DNA from: Patagioenas fasciata
Lineage: Eukaryota; Chordata; Aves; Columbiformes; Columbidae
DNA: 64,000 nt
Direction: 5' to 3'
NCBI RefSeq assembly: GCF_037038585.1
Contig: NC_092524.1
Span: 45,159,001-45,223,000 of the forward strand
Numbering within the stretch: the first letter of the stretch is position 1; each line of letters opens with the position of its first letter. Below the pieces are notes generated by a model. It was not told the DNA's origin. It made no database searches and saw only the letters and a program-made list of their open reading frames with translations. A program made the translations under genes and the position numbers. Below, piece after piece: positions 13,046-24,980 of the stretch.

Positions 13046-13081
13046 TTTTTTTTTTTTCTCTTTCCCTCCTCCTTTTCGTAG
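13046..13081 (+). promoter_or_regulatory. likely 3' splice site before the SSTR1 coding exon
   Basis: A 33-base nearly pure pyrimidine tract (a T run, then CTCTTTCCCTCCTCCTTTTC) ends in GTAG, with no intervening AG. The AG is at 13080-13081, so the exon would start at 13082, about 205 bases before the SSTR1 ATG. Mammalian SSTR1 transcripts carry non-coding 5' exons joined to one coding exon (from memory), so an acceptor here is expected. I could not identify the matching upstream donor. Confidence 0.6.
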
Positions 13082-13177
13082 CTCGTGACGCGCCGCTGCC
13101 TATTAATCATTCACCAGCCGGGGAGCAGCAATTATTGCCACTCGGAGCGAGCGGCGCGGGCAGCCGCTTCCTTCCCC

Positions 13178-13258
13178 ATGGCAGCGCCCCGGAGCAGCCG
13201 CGACGGGAGCCCGGCCGGGATGGCGAGCCCGGCCGGCGGCAGCCGCCTGCTGCTCTGA
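13178..13258 (+). CDS. upstream ORF in the SSTR1 leader (26 codons)
   Basis: A short frame begins at ATG 13178 (cccATGG context) and has a second in-frame ATG at 13220 with a strong context (G at -3 and +4). It ends at TGA 13256-13258, 28 bases before the SSTR1 start, and is out of frame with it. It would be part of the leader if the exon starts at 13082 or upstream. The peptide is Ala/Ser/Arg-rich and need not be functional. Such uORFs commonly lower translation of the main frame. This is inference from position only. Confidence 0.45.
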   Translation: MAAPRSSRDGSPAGMASPAGGSRLLL

Positions 13259-13286
13259 GCCGGGGGCGGGGAGGTCCGGGCGGAGG

Positions 13287-14471
13287 ATGCTCCCCAATGG
13301 CACCTGCGCCAGGCTTCCGGGCGGTGCAGGTAGCGACAGTGGCGGCAGCGGCGGCGGTGGCGGCGGAGCCGGCAGCGCCTCGGAGGAGGCGGCGGGGGGC
13401 ATGGACTCGGGCGGCAGGAACTCCTCGGGCGCCCCGAACAGCACCCTGAGTGAGTCTCAGGGCAGCGCCATCCTCATCTCATTCATCTACTCCGTGGTAT
13501 GCCTGGTGGGGCTGTGTGGCAACTCCATGGTCATCTATGTGATCCTACGCTATGCCAAGATGAAGACGGCCACCAACATCTACATCCTCAACTTGGCCAT
13601 TGCGGATGAGCTGCTGATGCTTAGCGTCCCCTTTCTGGTCACCTCCACCCTGCTGCACCACTGGCCGTTTGGCTCACTGCTCTGCCGCTTGGTGCTCAGC
13701 GTGGATGCCATCAACATGTTCACCAGCATCTACTGTCTGACTGTGCTCAGTGTGGACCGCTACATTGCTGTGGTGCACCCCATCAAGGCGGCTAGGTACC
13801 GACGGCCCACTGTGGCTAAGATGGTCAATCTGGGTGTCTGGGTGCTTTCCATTCTCATCATCCTGCCCATCATCATTTTCTCTAACACAGCAGCCAACAG
13901 TGATGGAACGGTAGCTTGCAACATGCTCATGCCAGAGCCCACGCAGAGGTGGTTGGTGGTCTTTGTTGTCTACACATTTCTGATGGGCTTCTTGCTGCCT
14001 GTGGTGGCCATCTGCCTCTGCTACATCCTCATCATTGCCAAGATGCGTATGGTGGCACTGAAGGCTGGCTGGCAGCAACGCAAGCGCTCGGAGCGCAAGA
14101 TCACCCTCATGGTCATGATGGTGGTGATGGTCTTTGTCATCTGCTGGATGCCCTTCTACATTGTGCAGCTGGTCAATGTCTTCGTAGAGCAGGATGATGC
14201 CACCATCAGCCAACTCTCCGTCATCTTGGGCTACGCCAACAGCTGTGCCAACCCCATCCTGTATGGCTTTCTCTCAGACAACTTCAAGCGGTCCTTCCAG
14301 CGACTGCTTTGCCTCAGTTGGATGGACAATGCTGCAGAGGAACCCATCGACTACTATGCCACTGCCCTGAAGAGCAGGGCATACAGCGTGGAGGACTTCC
14401 CTCCAGACAACTTGGAGTCAGGGAGCATGTACAGGAATGGCACTTGCACCTCCAGGATTACCACCCTTTGA
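13287..14471 (+). CDS. SSTR1: somatostatin receptor type 1
   Basis: A 394-residue class A GPCR at the plasma membrane that binds somatostatin and signals through Gi/o to lower cAMP. The start is the ATG whose product begins MLPNGT, matching the mammalian SSTR1 N-terminus (MFPNGT), with A at -3. The extracellular tail (1-59) is Gly/Ser-rich with N-glycosylation sites at N4, N45 and N51. Seven membrane segments follow: D107 in TM2, the ligand-contact aspartate D140 in TM3, DRY at 157-159, C133 and C211 for the extracellular disulfide, CWMPF at 286-290 in TM6 and [11 protein letters not shown] at 316-326 in TM7. The somatostatin/opioid-family signature is intact. C342 is a candidate palmitoylation site, and the tail ends in SRITTL, a PDZ ligand typical of SSTR1. 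The tail ([16 protein letters not shown]...[12 protein letters not shown]) separates it from SSTR4, which ends differently. The coding exon is single, as in other vertebrates. The neighbour CLEC14A supports orthology. No frameshift or missing key residue. Confidence 0.98.
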   Translation: MLPNGTCARLPGGAGSDSGGSGGGGGGAGSASEEAAGGMDSGGRNSSGAPNSTLSESQGSAILISFIYSVVCLVGLCGNSMVIYVILRYAKMKTATNIYILNLAIADELLMLSVPFLVTSTLLHHWPFGSLLCRLVLSVDAINMFTSIYCLTVLSVDRYIAVVHPIKAARYRRPTVAKMVNLGVWVLSILIILPIIIFSNTAANSDGTVACNMLMPEPTQRWLVVFVVYTFLMGFLLPVVAICLCYILIIAKMRMVALKAGWQQRKRSERKITLMVMMVVMVFVICWMPFYIVQLVNVFVEQDDATISQLSVILGYANSCANPILYGFLSDNFKRSFQRLLCLSWMDNAAEEPIDYYATALKSRAYSVEDFPPDNLESGSMYRNGTCTSRITTL

Positions 14472-15412
14472 GGAAGCATTCCTGTCCTGCCTCTCCCCTA
14501 CTGCCGCCCAGCAGGAGGGTGAGCGAGGCCAGGGCTGTGGCATGGGGAGGCCAGGAGGGAGGGGGTTTCGATCCTGCCCACCAGCAGCAGTGTTTGGCAC
14601 AAGAAGGAGCGAAGAAAACCCCATGTCCTTGCTCTCCTGCTCCATCCCCCTCTATCTGCCTCCTTTGAGAGCAGATGCATTCGTTGAGGCTTTGACACCC
14701 ACATAGCAAATTGCTGCACTTGTGGGTCAATTTAGGGTCTGGCAGTCAGGCTCTGCCACTCCTCTTAGTGTCTGATGAGTGGCTATATGGGCCCTGCAGC
14801 AACTCTCCCCTCACCTTTTGTACAGGTTTGCCTCCCCATTGGTTGGTGGGACTCCCCCCCAAGGCCACTGAGTCGAGCCTGCTTCAGGCAAGCCCCAGTT
14901 TTCAGGCTCAGACTGCCCCCTGACTGAAAGCAACCCTTCTCAGCACCTGCCAGTACACGCTTGCCCCTCAGAGAGTAGAAATGCTGGGAAAAGTCCCCCC
15001 TGGCACACACCCAGCCCTCCCCCAGGAAGGAGCAAGTATCCTCTCTCTGCCCCACCCGAGGAATAAAAAAGGAAGTGAGGAGCAAAAAGGCCTCGAGGAA
15101 AGAAGCAGCATAGTTACAGAGCCGTCTTTTGCTTTGCAGACAGCTTCCACCTCACTGGGGCTCTGGCTTTCTGTGCTATGCTTGGGGTAAGCAGGGTAGA
15201 AAGCATCTTTGGATAAAGAAGTCGGATTATTGCTGTGCTCCAGAGCTGCACAGTGGGTTACTGATAACAGGAGATAAACAGTCCCGTGACTCATAGGGAG
15301 CAGAGCACTGAGTGCGGAGTTGGGTCAGGGGGCACGCAGCTGGGAAATGTTTGAATGTGTCCATACATACAATAAAGTGTGTTAATAATAAAGTTTAAAG
15401 GGAGCACTAGAC
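14472..15412 (+). other. SSTR1: SSTR1 3' UTR with candidate poly(A) signals
   Basis: Sequence after the SSTR1 stop stays moderately GC-rich and contains AATAAA at 15062-15067, 15371-15376 and 15387-15392. The last two are 16 bases apart and precede a drop to AT-rich DNA, so the main cleavage site is probably near 15.4 kb. A further AATAAA at 17004-17009 could serve a longer form. Open frames in this stretch look like chance. Confidence 0.5.
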
Positions 15413-18400
15413 TGTGAAGCTATTGTTTTGCACCTGCTCCATCAGCTGTGAAACAGCGGTGAAGGCAGCTGAGACGGTTTTGAATGACCTGGGTGGCTGT
15501 AAAGTCACTTTAGCCTACAAGAAAAAAGAGGGATTAGATTCAAAATCTTCATCAGGCTCTGAAATAAATACTTGACAAAAAAAGGTAGCTGTTTGATAAT
15601 AGCTATTACCCTAGCTCCAGTCTCTTTTGTTGCACTAACAAAAATAAAATGGGTTTTATATGTTGCCAATGTAATATACTGGCCCAGAGCTTGTTAATGT
15701 TTGATTTCTGAGAATTCTTGTTTTTAGTGTGTGCCAGACATCTTTTTGTTTGACTTTTTTTTTTATTTGATTCTTGTCACTGTGTTGTGAATGTGTTTCT
15801 CTGAAGCAATTTATACTGTGTACTTATGTCTGTGGTGGCTACTTACAAGGTTGCATTTAAAATTAGTGATGCTCAAGGAGGCTCCTTTAGAGATAAAAAG
15901 GCTGTCACTTTTTCTAACTCTTTCATCTACATTGTCTCCCGCACAAAATTCTCTCTCTTGAATTTTCTCCCCCTCTTAGACAGAACAATTTTCGTATAGA
16001 CAAATGAAGCTTTCTTGTTTGATAAATGACAGCTGATCAAACAAAACCTTCTCTTTCTGTTCCCTCTTATCCCAGATGTAAGAATCAGTACGGACCATGT
16101 TGAAATAAGCAGCTATGTTTTTTGCTTTCTACCACCTATGTTAACAGTGTCACACAGTGGCAGGTGTCCCAGTAGCTGTGGCAAATCAATTCTCTAGCAC
16201 AATGATGTGGTTGTATTATTTATAACTACTGGCAATCTCAAGCAAGAGATAGGGAAAAATCTCTAGTAGCATCATACCCATAGCATTGTACTTGTAGCCA
16301 TGGTGCTTAAGTACAGTGTTAAGTGTAAGCTGACAATTAAGGCATCTAGCATTTGCAGTGGTGGACTCACTACAGGTCTTGTTAAATTATACCCTTTAAC
16401 TTTTCTCAGCAGCAAAAAGCAGGATACTACTTTGTACATTTCTTTCATCAAAAATTAGATACTGTTAAATGAATGTGTAAATTTAGTATTTCAAAGTTGT
16501 CTGAATCAAAGCTCATCAAAATGAGATTAAAAATCCTAATTCACTTCAATGGACAGTGAGTCAGCTCCTCTTAGTTTAAAAATTGCTGATGTGGAAGCTG
16601 TTACATCCTTATTAAAATATTTTGTGAAAAGCTTTAACAATTGTACAGTTTCTTTTCTTGTACTTCCCAGTGGATCTCATTTAAAGAAAGCATGCAAATA
16701 TTAATTTTGGCAATGTTTTACATGCACATATGGGAGGAAACAAAAACAAGGATGAAATCTTTTTAGAAGCTTATTTAACCTTTCACAGAAACCAAACATC
16801 GGTTGAAACAGTAAAATGCCCCACAACACCACATGATGCTATTTGTAGAGCTTCACTTAAAATCTCACTCACAATCTCTTCAAATGGGTATGAATCTCAC
16901 GGTCTCACGTGGTCTTTTCCATCCAGGAATATTGTTATGTATGGTCAGATTAAATGGAGAGTCCGTCTACTTTCTACTGTTGGATTTGTTTAACATCAGA
17001 AACAATAAAGCAAAAGTTAAAAAGCAGTGATTCATACTCAATACTCAGCTTCGATGAAAATTTGAGCCTGGTTTTGTCTCTTTTTTTTTTTTTTTTTTTT
17101 TCCAGTTCGCCTTTAAACAAAGCTGTGGTGGACACTTGCACACCTACCAGCACATGCACTTTCATTTCAGTTCTCCCAGGCAGAACACGGAGGGGTGATG
17201 TTCATACTGACCAGAGCAGGGGACTGCTGCTGCAGAGGACGTGGGTACCCCAGTAGATGTCCGGCTTCCCATCAGACAGACACACTGACTCACTCCCAGC
17301 CAGTAGTGACCCTATGATTGTTGGCTAAAGCTCCATCTGTAGTTTCAGCTGGAAGCAAAATTTGTTTCTCCTAAACTAACATTTCTTCCTGTTATTTTTT
17401 ACACTGAGTCTAGTTTGACTTTGGCAGGGGGACATGTCTTCAACAGCTGCGCATCACTCTTGATTTGCTTTGGAAGAAAAAGTTATTTCATTTTGTGTTA
17501 TTATTCTAAACAGTAGAATGTTACTACCAGAAAAAAAAAAAAAAAAAAAAAGGTTGTTCTTGTGAAATAATATCTACCAGAAAATAAACAGAAGTCTTTT
17601 AGTGCTTTCCAAATTGCAAATAAAAGTCTTCAGATTTCATATGGAAATGCTCTGAACTAATGCTTAATTAAGTAAAAAAAAAAAGAGTACAGTGACATAT
17701 TTCTTGGTGACATGTTGCCTCTTTTTAAGGCTATAACTCATCTACAAATGGGTAAATCATAATTTACAACCAGTAGTAGTAATATGTTGCTGCATTTTAC
17801 CCATTAGTTTAATATTTTAAAAATACTGCATGCATTTTTTTCATGGAAATCGGCCCTATGCCACTGAGATCCATGCAACTTTTGTTCTTTTTTTAGCCTA
17901 AGACTTGTATGCAACATGATCTAGTCAACAGACTGGACTATTTCCCATTCCACAAACAAAGACAGAGCGATCTTCACCTGGAACATATATCAGGTACCCC
18001 TGCAGCATTTTTCCATGCAGAGGAGGGTATGCGGGAAATTACTCTCCTTTCTCACTAGGCTTCCCAGCGCAGTAATGATGAAGACACACCTCATAATCCT
18101 GACGTTGACTGCTATATGCAGTTAGTGGCCTGGAACCAGGCTCATTGCAGAGGCACTTTATACCAGGGCTGTGGATGAAAATGGTGATGGACACATGCAG
18201 ATCCTTCTCAGCAGAGAACACCATGCAGTGTATGGTTTCTTTTCATTTGACACTCAAAAGAATCCACCTGATTTCTTCACAGAGAAGGAGAATCAGATTT
18301 CTGAATGTGACGTAAGCATTTCTGAAATGACAGGTTTCCAGTGAGTCAGATAAAATAAAATGCTTTCTGGCTGTTTTTTAAAAAACGAAATGTCTGTATT

Positions 18401-21400
18401 TCAAATATATGTGACACAGTCTATTAACACTGTGACAATATATTGTATTTTAACCAGTTTCCAAAAATCAGCATCCTAATTCTAAATTTTGAACTATATC
18501 TTACTGAAATAAAATGATCCATGACTGATGAACAAGTTATGTAAGATTTGACTATTTTCTGCCATGTTTCCAGAGCAGCAGCATAAATTAGTATCTTAAA
18601 ATCCTGTCAAAAAATATCCAAGAAAAAACATTTTTTTAAAAAGCTGGAAGAAAGTAGTCAAGAAAGATGCATCAATCTGATGTTCTAGAGTCTGTGATTT
18701 CAATCCCTAGAAACCTTATCTGACTTCAGGGCTCTACAGACAAGAACATGAATTATGAATCTCCAGAGGAGAATAAAATATTTCTACCGCACTGTGTGTT
18801 CAGCACTTCCATCCACTTCAACACAGAGCCTTATTGAACCAATAACTGCAGGGTAATCCACAGGAAGAAAGGGTAACTTACTAATTAGATTTCTCTTTGA
18901 GAATAATGCTTTTAGATATCATATTTTGTAGAGAGAAATAGCCAAGAACAGGTGAACCAGGGAGTATTTCAAAGTATGTCACTGGATGGCTACAAACCAA
19001 TCACAGTTTTGACAAGAAAGATGCTTTTCAACAGAAGCTAGCTATGCCCACCCCCTTCCAGCCTCGTTTCCCCAAAAGCCTAAAATGTGGGTTTGGCAGA
19101 GTAGTAAGCAGCCATGAAACAGAGACAGCAAGGTGATGTGTCCTACCTGAGATATATAGGTTTTCATCTTCAGTGTGGATGGAATGCATTTGTCATTATA
19201 TGCTATCATGTCTATGATGGGTAGAGTCACCTTGAAAGCAATATAAATGTACAGAAGACCCTTTCCACCCTCCCTTTTTCCCAAAAAATTATTTTCTACA
19301 CAGGTTCTTATGCTCTGTAATATGACTAAGGGTTGCTCAGTGAATTCTTGAGATTCCTAACTGGAAAGGGTCAGACAAAAATGCTCAAGTGCATAGCATA
19401 TGGGGGTTATAGAACTGATAAGAATTAGTGGATTTATGATTTGATACCTGCTGATCACCATGAGGAGTACTGGAAATGGATTGTATTGTCTCCACTTACC
19501 TTGTTGGTGACAATGCTGTTTCCAGTGTATGTGTGGGCCCTACAAATTGTAAAACCCTGTAAATCAACCCAGAGGAAAGCTGTGAGCTTCTGCAAGGGTG
19601 CTGTCATGCCCTGCACTTCAAATCGCTGAACACCGCTGAGTAACATTGGTACTGGTGCCAACAAAGCTGTAAAAGCAAAGGGCCACAAGTTCAACTGATT
19701 CATGCAGGACATGCAGGTACTCACATTCACAAGGGCAAGCTGAAGTGATTGCTGGTCAGCTGGAAGAGTTCAAAATGTGTCAAAGCTGTACAAAACAATT
19801 AAGTATGTGTGTATACACACACACACAATGTGCATGCACATATATGTGCTTCCTTCTCGTAAAATATATAAAAATCCTATTTGGTCTGTTATCCAACATG
19901 TAAAGGAGTGAATTAGAATGGATATTGGTTATAAGGGAAGTAATGATTAGTAGCTTTAGATTCCAGTTGCTGGACAGTTAGGTAGTAATAGTAAGTGTTT
20001 TGGTTTTATGCTGCTGTGATGTATAGAGGATATTTAAGTGTTACTTCTGCTATGGAGGTGAGTGCATGGCTGGAGAGGTTGGAGCTCGTAGTAGAAGGAG
20101 ATCTTGGAGAAAAAAAATAAAAAGTGATCAATGTTTGATTTAGAACTGGAGTAGCTATATTTGGAGAAATCCCCTTGATGTTGAGGAAGTTTGGAGCTTG
20201 CTAGCACTCATTGAGATCTGCCTTTGCCCAGCACTTCAAGGAATCACTCCACATGTCTACTACATGACCAACCACAGCCTTCCTCAGCCAGAATAAGACA
20301 AAAATCTTCATCTGAGGTCTAAGCCAGAAAACTAATGGAGGCTATGACTGTGGTCTTTTCCCTATTTAATTAGCTATAATAGGTTATAATACATTGTAAA
20401 TGTGCACAAAAAAATGCATTATCTACCAGAGCACAAACTAAAGGCTGGGGTTCTTGTTGCTGTCTGGTTTCTGTTAAAAACAGACATAGAGGGGTCTTGC
20501 TCCCTTATCCAGTCAATGAGAGGCAAGTCACAGATTAAAGAAAAATTTGAAAAGCACTGGATTATTGAGCAGAAAATCAATACCAGTATTAGTGAATTCA
20601 TTTTCCTAGCATTGCAGCAGAATTATTTTGTATATCATTTGGTCACAGAAAGAGAAAAGATACTTTTAGAAGCTAAACTGACTGTACAGTATTGTAGAGA
20701 AGCTTTTTTTAAGGAGTTCCATATGTCTTCATGAAAACTAGAACAACTTTGATATCAAACATGCTTATCTTAGGCCTTGTATTTTCTATACGATGCTGCA
20801 TTCTTTTGATAAACTTCAGCATCTTCATAAGAAAAGTTGCTTATTTACCCACTGAAGACGCTTGGCTACTATCAGTAACTGGTTTCAGTAATTATTAGAA
20901 CAGCTACATGAGCTAAAGATCTAGTCTATAGTTCATGCCTTAGATTTATACAAATTACACAAGCCAGTTGCAGGACTGAATGAGTGAAAGAAAGAAAATT
21001 AAATGAAATTAAAGATAAAAAACATAATGTATTTTTTTTATAGCACAGCATATATGTATATATTTATTTTAATTTTATGGCAGTAGCTGTTAACTGATCA
21101 CATAAAGAATCCAGAAGAATAGGAATCTCATCTGCTACTTGCACTCATACAGGATTGTACAAAGTCCTCATCAGTTAACTGGGAAGAAAAGTTATGGGAA
21201 TGGCTTTCTCAGATGCTTGTATGTGAACTTGTTACAGGTGTGGGGGACAGGTGGAGTTTTAATTGTCATTGTTCTTGTTCCTGTTATTTACAGTGGAAGG
21301 GTTGCAGGGTTTTATGGGGTGTCATACAAGAACAGGCAAAACATTCAAGATATATTCACATCTGAGCAAAAGACTGGATATTTGGGGAGAATGGATGTAC

Positions 21401-23044
21401 AGGAAGAGAAAACTGGTGGATATCTGACACCCAACAGCCTCAGAAAGAAGGAATCTGAAACAGAGAAAAATGAAGGCTGATCCACTTTGCTAAGAAAAGA
21501 GATCAAAACTCTGGAGTTCAGTACAGGCATTATAAAGCAGGACTTGGCTCTTTCACATAATTTAGATTGTTTAGGATACAGCAAATACATAAACTTCCAG
21601 CTCAGGAAAAAAAATGAAGTGCTGCTTTTATATCAGCTGCTAGGTATTTTTTTCTGAGACTCAGGTGACAATTCAAGTACTTTATGGAATTACTGGAAAC
21701 TAAAGAAAGCAACGCAGAAAAGATAGATAATACATTTTTAAAAATAATTTAATTTTGATTGCTCAGATGCTCTGAATTTTATGGATTATTTTCTTTCCTC
21801 TCATGACTAAATTAGGGAAAAAAGTCTTATCAAATTTTTACTCTACACAAATAAACAAGACAGAAATGGAATACAGCAGCATTTTCTCTGCTCTTTCACC
21901 ATAATAAAGTGAGATGTACAGAATTTCTTACTTTAAAAGCAACTTCAGTGCTATGACTGGGAAAACTACTTCCCATAAGAGTACATGTACTCTTAAGAAT
22001 GAAAGGTAATGTTCATATATTCCTCACCACAGACCTTGAAACTCTATTTTATCATGAAGGTATAGAGCAACATTCCCAAAATGGCTAATCTGGTCTACAG
22101 AGGATTGCACGTTTCAGTGTACTCCTTCAAGAACCTTTCATTAGAACTAAGATTTAATTGAAAATAAGCAAGAGAATAAACTCCCTAAGCATGGAAGAAA
22201 ACCTCCTGATGTATTCATATTAGTGGAAAAATATCTACCAGTCATATTTGCACTGAAATAGATCATAGAGATCACAGAAGGACTCCTCCTGAACAGACAG
22301 AATTTGGTCAAATAAACTATTCACACAATCTCAGATTTTACTAGGAAACCATATTCTCTGTATACCAATATATGCATACTTTAATTTTTAACACAAAGAA
22401 GAATGTGCAATTAAACCTACATTCTTGTCTTTTACTGCAGCAAAGATGACTTTATGTGACAAGCCACTAGGAAGTTCTTTTGAGAAATCTAAACTGGATT
22501 TTTTAAATTGCAATGGATGTTAACAGCATTAGAGTCATCAATTTATCTAAAAGTAATGAGAGCTCCTCATTAGTATCTGCCTGATGTATGGGTATGCAAA
22601 ACAGGACTTGTGATGTAAAAGTTTTGGATGTCTAATAATATAATGTCACTAAGTATAGGGGAGAACAGACTGTAAGGCATGTTGTATATTAATAGGTTGA
22701 TGCTCATGTTGTACATTATGTTCACATCCATTTACGCTTCTAGAAAATAAATAAAACCAATTTTGTTTTACTTAAGAAGACTAATGCATGGGTCCTTATG
22801 ATTACATATTCTCCTAGGATATCACAATTACTTCAAAGGGATGAGAATCTCCTTCATTATCTCAGTGGTTAGGTATGATTGAAAGAATCAATTCACTTCA
22901 AGTGCCACCACTAACACTGCAGATTTGGAAGGGTCATTGCTATGAAATGTAAGAGGTTTGTGTTCTGAGGAAAAAGCTGCATGCACTACATATGCACAAT
23001 TCATTATTTGCTTGGAGAGGGAAGAATTTAAACACAAATGTTGT
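15413..23044. other. non-coding DNA downstream of SSTR1
   Basis: About 7.6 kb, AT-rich. Contains homopolymer runs (T at 17082-17101, A at 17531-17551) and an AC dinucleotide run near 19815-19827. The reading frames (for example 20402-20734 and 21139-21480) resemble no protein I know and have random-looking composition. A CRE-like TGACGTAA occurs near 18307, which is not enough to claim function. Confidence 0.55.
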
Positions 23045-23638
23045 GATTTGCAGTTCTTCATGAACTGTTCCAGCCTGGGAGCCTTCCGCAGGGTGCAGTC
23101 CTTCAGGAACAGACTGCTCCAGTACGGGTCCCCCATGGGGTCACAAGTCCTGCCAGCAAACCTGCTTCAGCATGGGCCTCACATGAGGTCATGGACTTCT
23201 TCATGTGCATCAGCTTCCTCTAGTGTGGGGTCCTCCCTGGGCTGCAGGTGTTTCTGTGTTTCACCATGGACCTCCATGCGCTGCAGGGGGACAGCTGGCC
23301 TCACCACGGGCTGCACCATGGGCTGCAGAGGAATCTGTGCTATGGCACCTGGAGCACCTCCTGCCCTCTTCCTTCACTGGCTTTGGTGTCTGCAGAGTTG
23401 TTTCTCTCATATATTCTTACCCCTCTCTCTTGCTCCTGTTGTGCAGGTTTTTTTCCCCTTCTTACATATGTTAACCCAGAGGTGCTACCACCATTACTTC
23501 GCCTTGGCTAGCAATAGGTCCATCTTGGAGCTGGCTGGTGTTGGCTCTGTCAGACATGGGGAAAGCTTCTAGCAGCTTCTCACAGAGGCCAAACCTGTAG
23601 CCCCCACTACCAAAACCTTGTGATGCAAACCCAGCACA
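23045..23638 (+). mobile_element. avian LTR-like repeat, 3' part (copy 1)
   Basis: A GC-richer block with the composition and phrases of a dispersed avian repeat that I recall as endogenous-retrovirus LTR-related: repeated short 'TGCTCCAG...GGG' clauses, then GTGTCTGCAGAGTTGTTTCTCTC and a terminal segment ending GCAAACCCAGCACA. Independently of memory, it shares two blocks with 55653-56200: 23050-23082 with 56076-56107, and 23386-23454 with 56122-56190. It carries no retroviral gene. Open frames across it are by-products. The element family name should be checked against a repeat library. Confidence 0.65.
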
Positions 23639-24390
23639 ACAAAAAAAAGAACACTTTTATTTTGTGGACTGCTATCATGACAGACTGACTAGTAACTACA
23701 TTTCCAAACATCTTGTATGAGTTATTCTTGGCACAACCAGTAAGATGACCCACAGCAGGAGAAACAGATCCTGATTTTGTCATAAGAAATGGACATTATT
23801 TGGCTGAACACTGACTACAACATACCTAAAATGAACAACTTTGAGAAAAAAAAGCTAAAAGCATTCATTATGCTAATGTTTAATGTTTAATTTCAAAGCA
23901 TATAAATTAAGAAGGTTGCTAAAAAGAAATTAAAAGGAACAGGTAAAAGGGTAAAGGCATGCAGGTGACACTGGGCCTATTTAATGATATTAGGGGATGA
24001 GATTAAACACACATTACCTATCAAAACAAGACATTAGAAGACTACTTTCCCATCAAAAAATTAAAAAGGTTAAGCAGCACACAACAGAAAAGGACATAAT
24101 TTAAAGTTGAAATCAAGTACATACAAAAAAAATAGAAGAAAGGGTGAACTTTAGCAAACGAATAGTAAAATTTTAAAGCAGGCCTAAAAATTTTTTTGAG
24201 GAAAATCTACATAAAGACATAACAACTAGCAATACAAAACACAGTAGAGCAGGAAACCGACCAATGCACTTACTGATGATGAATGATGATTGTATTTAAG
24301 AGTGTTTCTGGACAGAAGAGCCATAGGGAAAATGCCATTAAATCTTATTGCTTCTGTTCATTATGGATTTTTTTTTTGTAAGAGGAGCAA
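23639..24390. other. non-coding DNA
   Basis: A-rich sequence with no feature that I recognise. It is not clear whether its 3' part belongs to the LINE relic that follows. Confidence 0.5.
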
Positions 24391-24980
24391 TTGGTAAGTC
24401 TCTGGAAGTTCATCAGAATGAAGAATTTGCAGGAGTTTTGGATTAAATCTGATAATGGACAGCTGGATAGTACAAAACTATTAGCAGAGGCTTGTGCTCC
24501 CCTAAGAATTCAGAAGGAATTCCCTAATGGAAGACTATTAACTGTGGTGAAACCTGCTGGAAGCCCACAGGGCTCTGTCCTGGGACTTGTGCTGTACAAA
24601 TTTCTCATAAATTATCTAGAAAAAAACAGAGGCATCATTCTTTGAAAATATCAGCACAGTTCTCTGCAGTGGTCAAAACAAATTGAGGGTCATGTCAGTA
24701 ACTTTTAAAAAACAGAAAATACTGTTAAGCCATCATAGAAGACTATACTGTAACTGCATCTCCAACAGTTTCTAAATTTGGATTTCACAAGGAATCTAAC
24801 AGTATAAGAAAAGGTGGAAAAAAAGAATAACAAAACAATTAGATCTATAGAATTGCTTCAAAATAAAAGAAGAAATAAATAGACTATGCAACCTGGGATA
24901 GGGATGAGTGAATGAGTATATGGCAGAGGTATGGAAAAATCAAGATGAACTGGTCTACTTTTTTATGTCACATGGAAATA
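24391..24980 (+). mobile_element. ancient CR1/L3-type LINE relic
   Basis: The plus-strand frame 24391-24645 contains GSPQGSVLGLVLYKFLINYL, clearly matching the box-B region of CR1-superfamily reverse transcriptases (compare [20 protein letters not shown] in the copy at 4565-6808). Flanking sequence is too decayed to align by eye, but phrases further on (for example ATAGGGATGAGTGAATGAG near 24898) look like the 3' portion of an old CR1/L3 element. It is much more diverged than the other copies in this window, so it inserted long ago. The 3' limit is uncertain. Confidence 0.65.

Larger units (their letters stand above)
12880..13470. promoter_or_regulatory. CpG-rich island at the SSTR1 5' end
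   Basis: GC-rich, CpG-dense sequence against an AT-rich background, spanning the leader and the first codons of SSTR1. No convincing TATA box is visible. Vertebrate receptor genes often start in such islands. Whether transcription begins here or at an exon further upstream cannot be settled from the sequence (see the splice-site entry). Confidence 0.65.

Noticed and set aside
13674-14213. 179-codon minus-strand frame across SSTR1
   Set aside because: A His/Asp-rich shadow of the receptor coding sequence, fully explained by SSTR1.
13287-14471. Assignment as SSTR4 instead of SSTR1
   Set aside because: The N-terminus (MLPNGT), the tail (YSVEDF, ending TSRITTL) and the CLEC14A neighbour all fit SSTR1.
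20402-21480. Frames of 110 and 113 codons in the SSTR1-CLEC14A interval
   Set aside because: No similarity that I recognise; composition like surrounding AT-rich DNA; lengths expected by chance in this many frames.
22958-23572. 204-codon + strand frame
   Set aside because: Lies within the LTR-like repeat (23045-23638) and reflects its repeated GC-rich clauses, not a protein.
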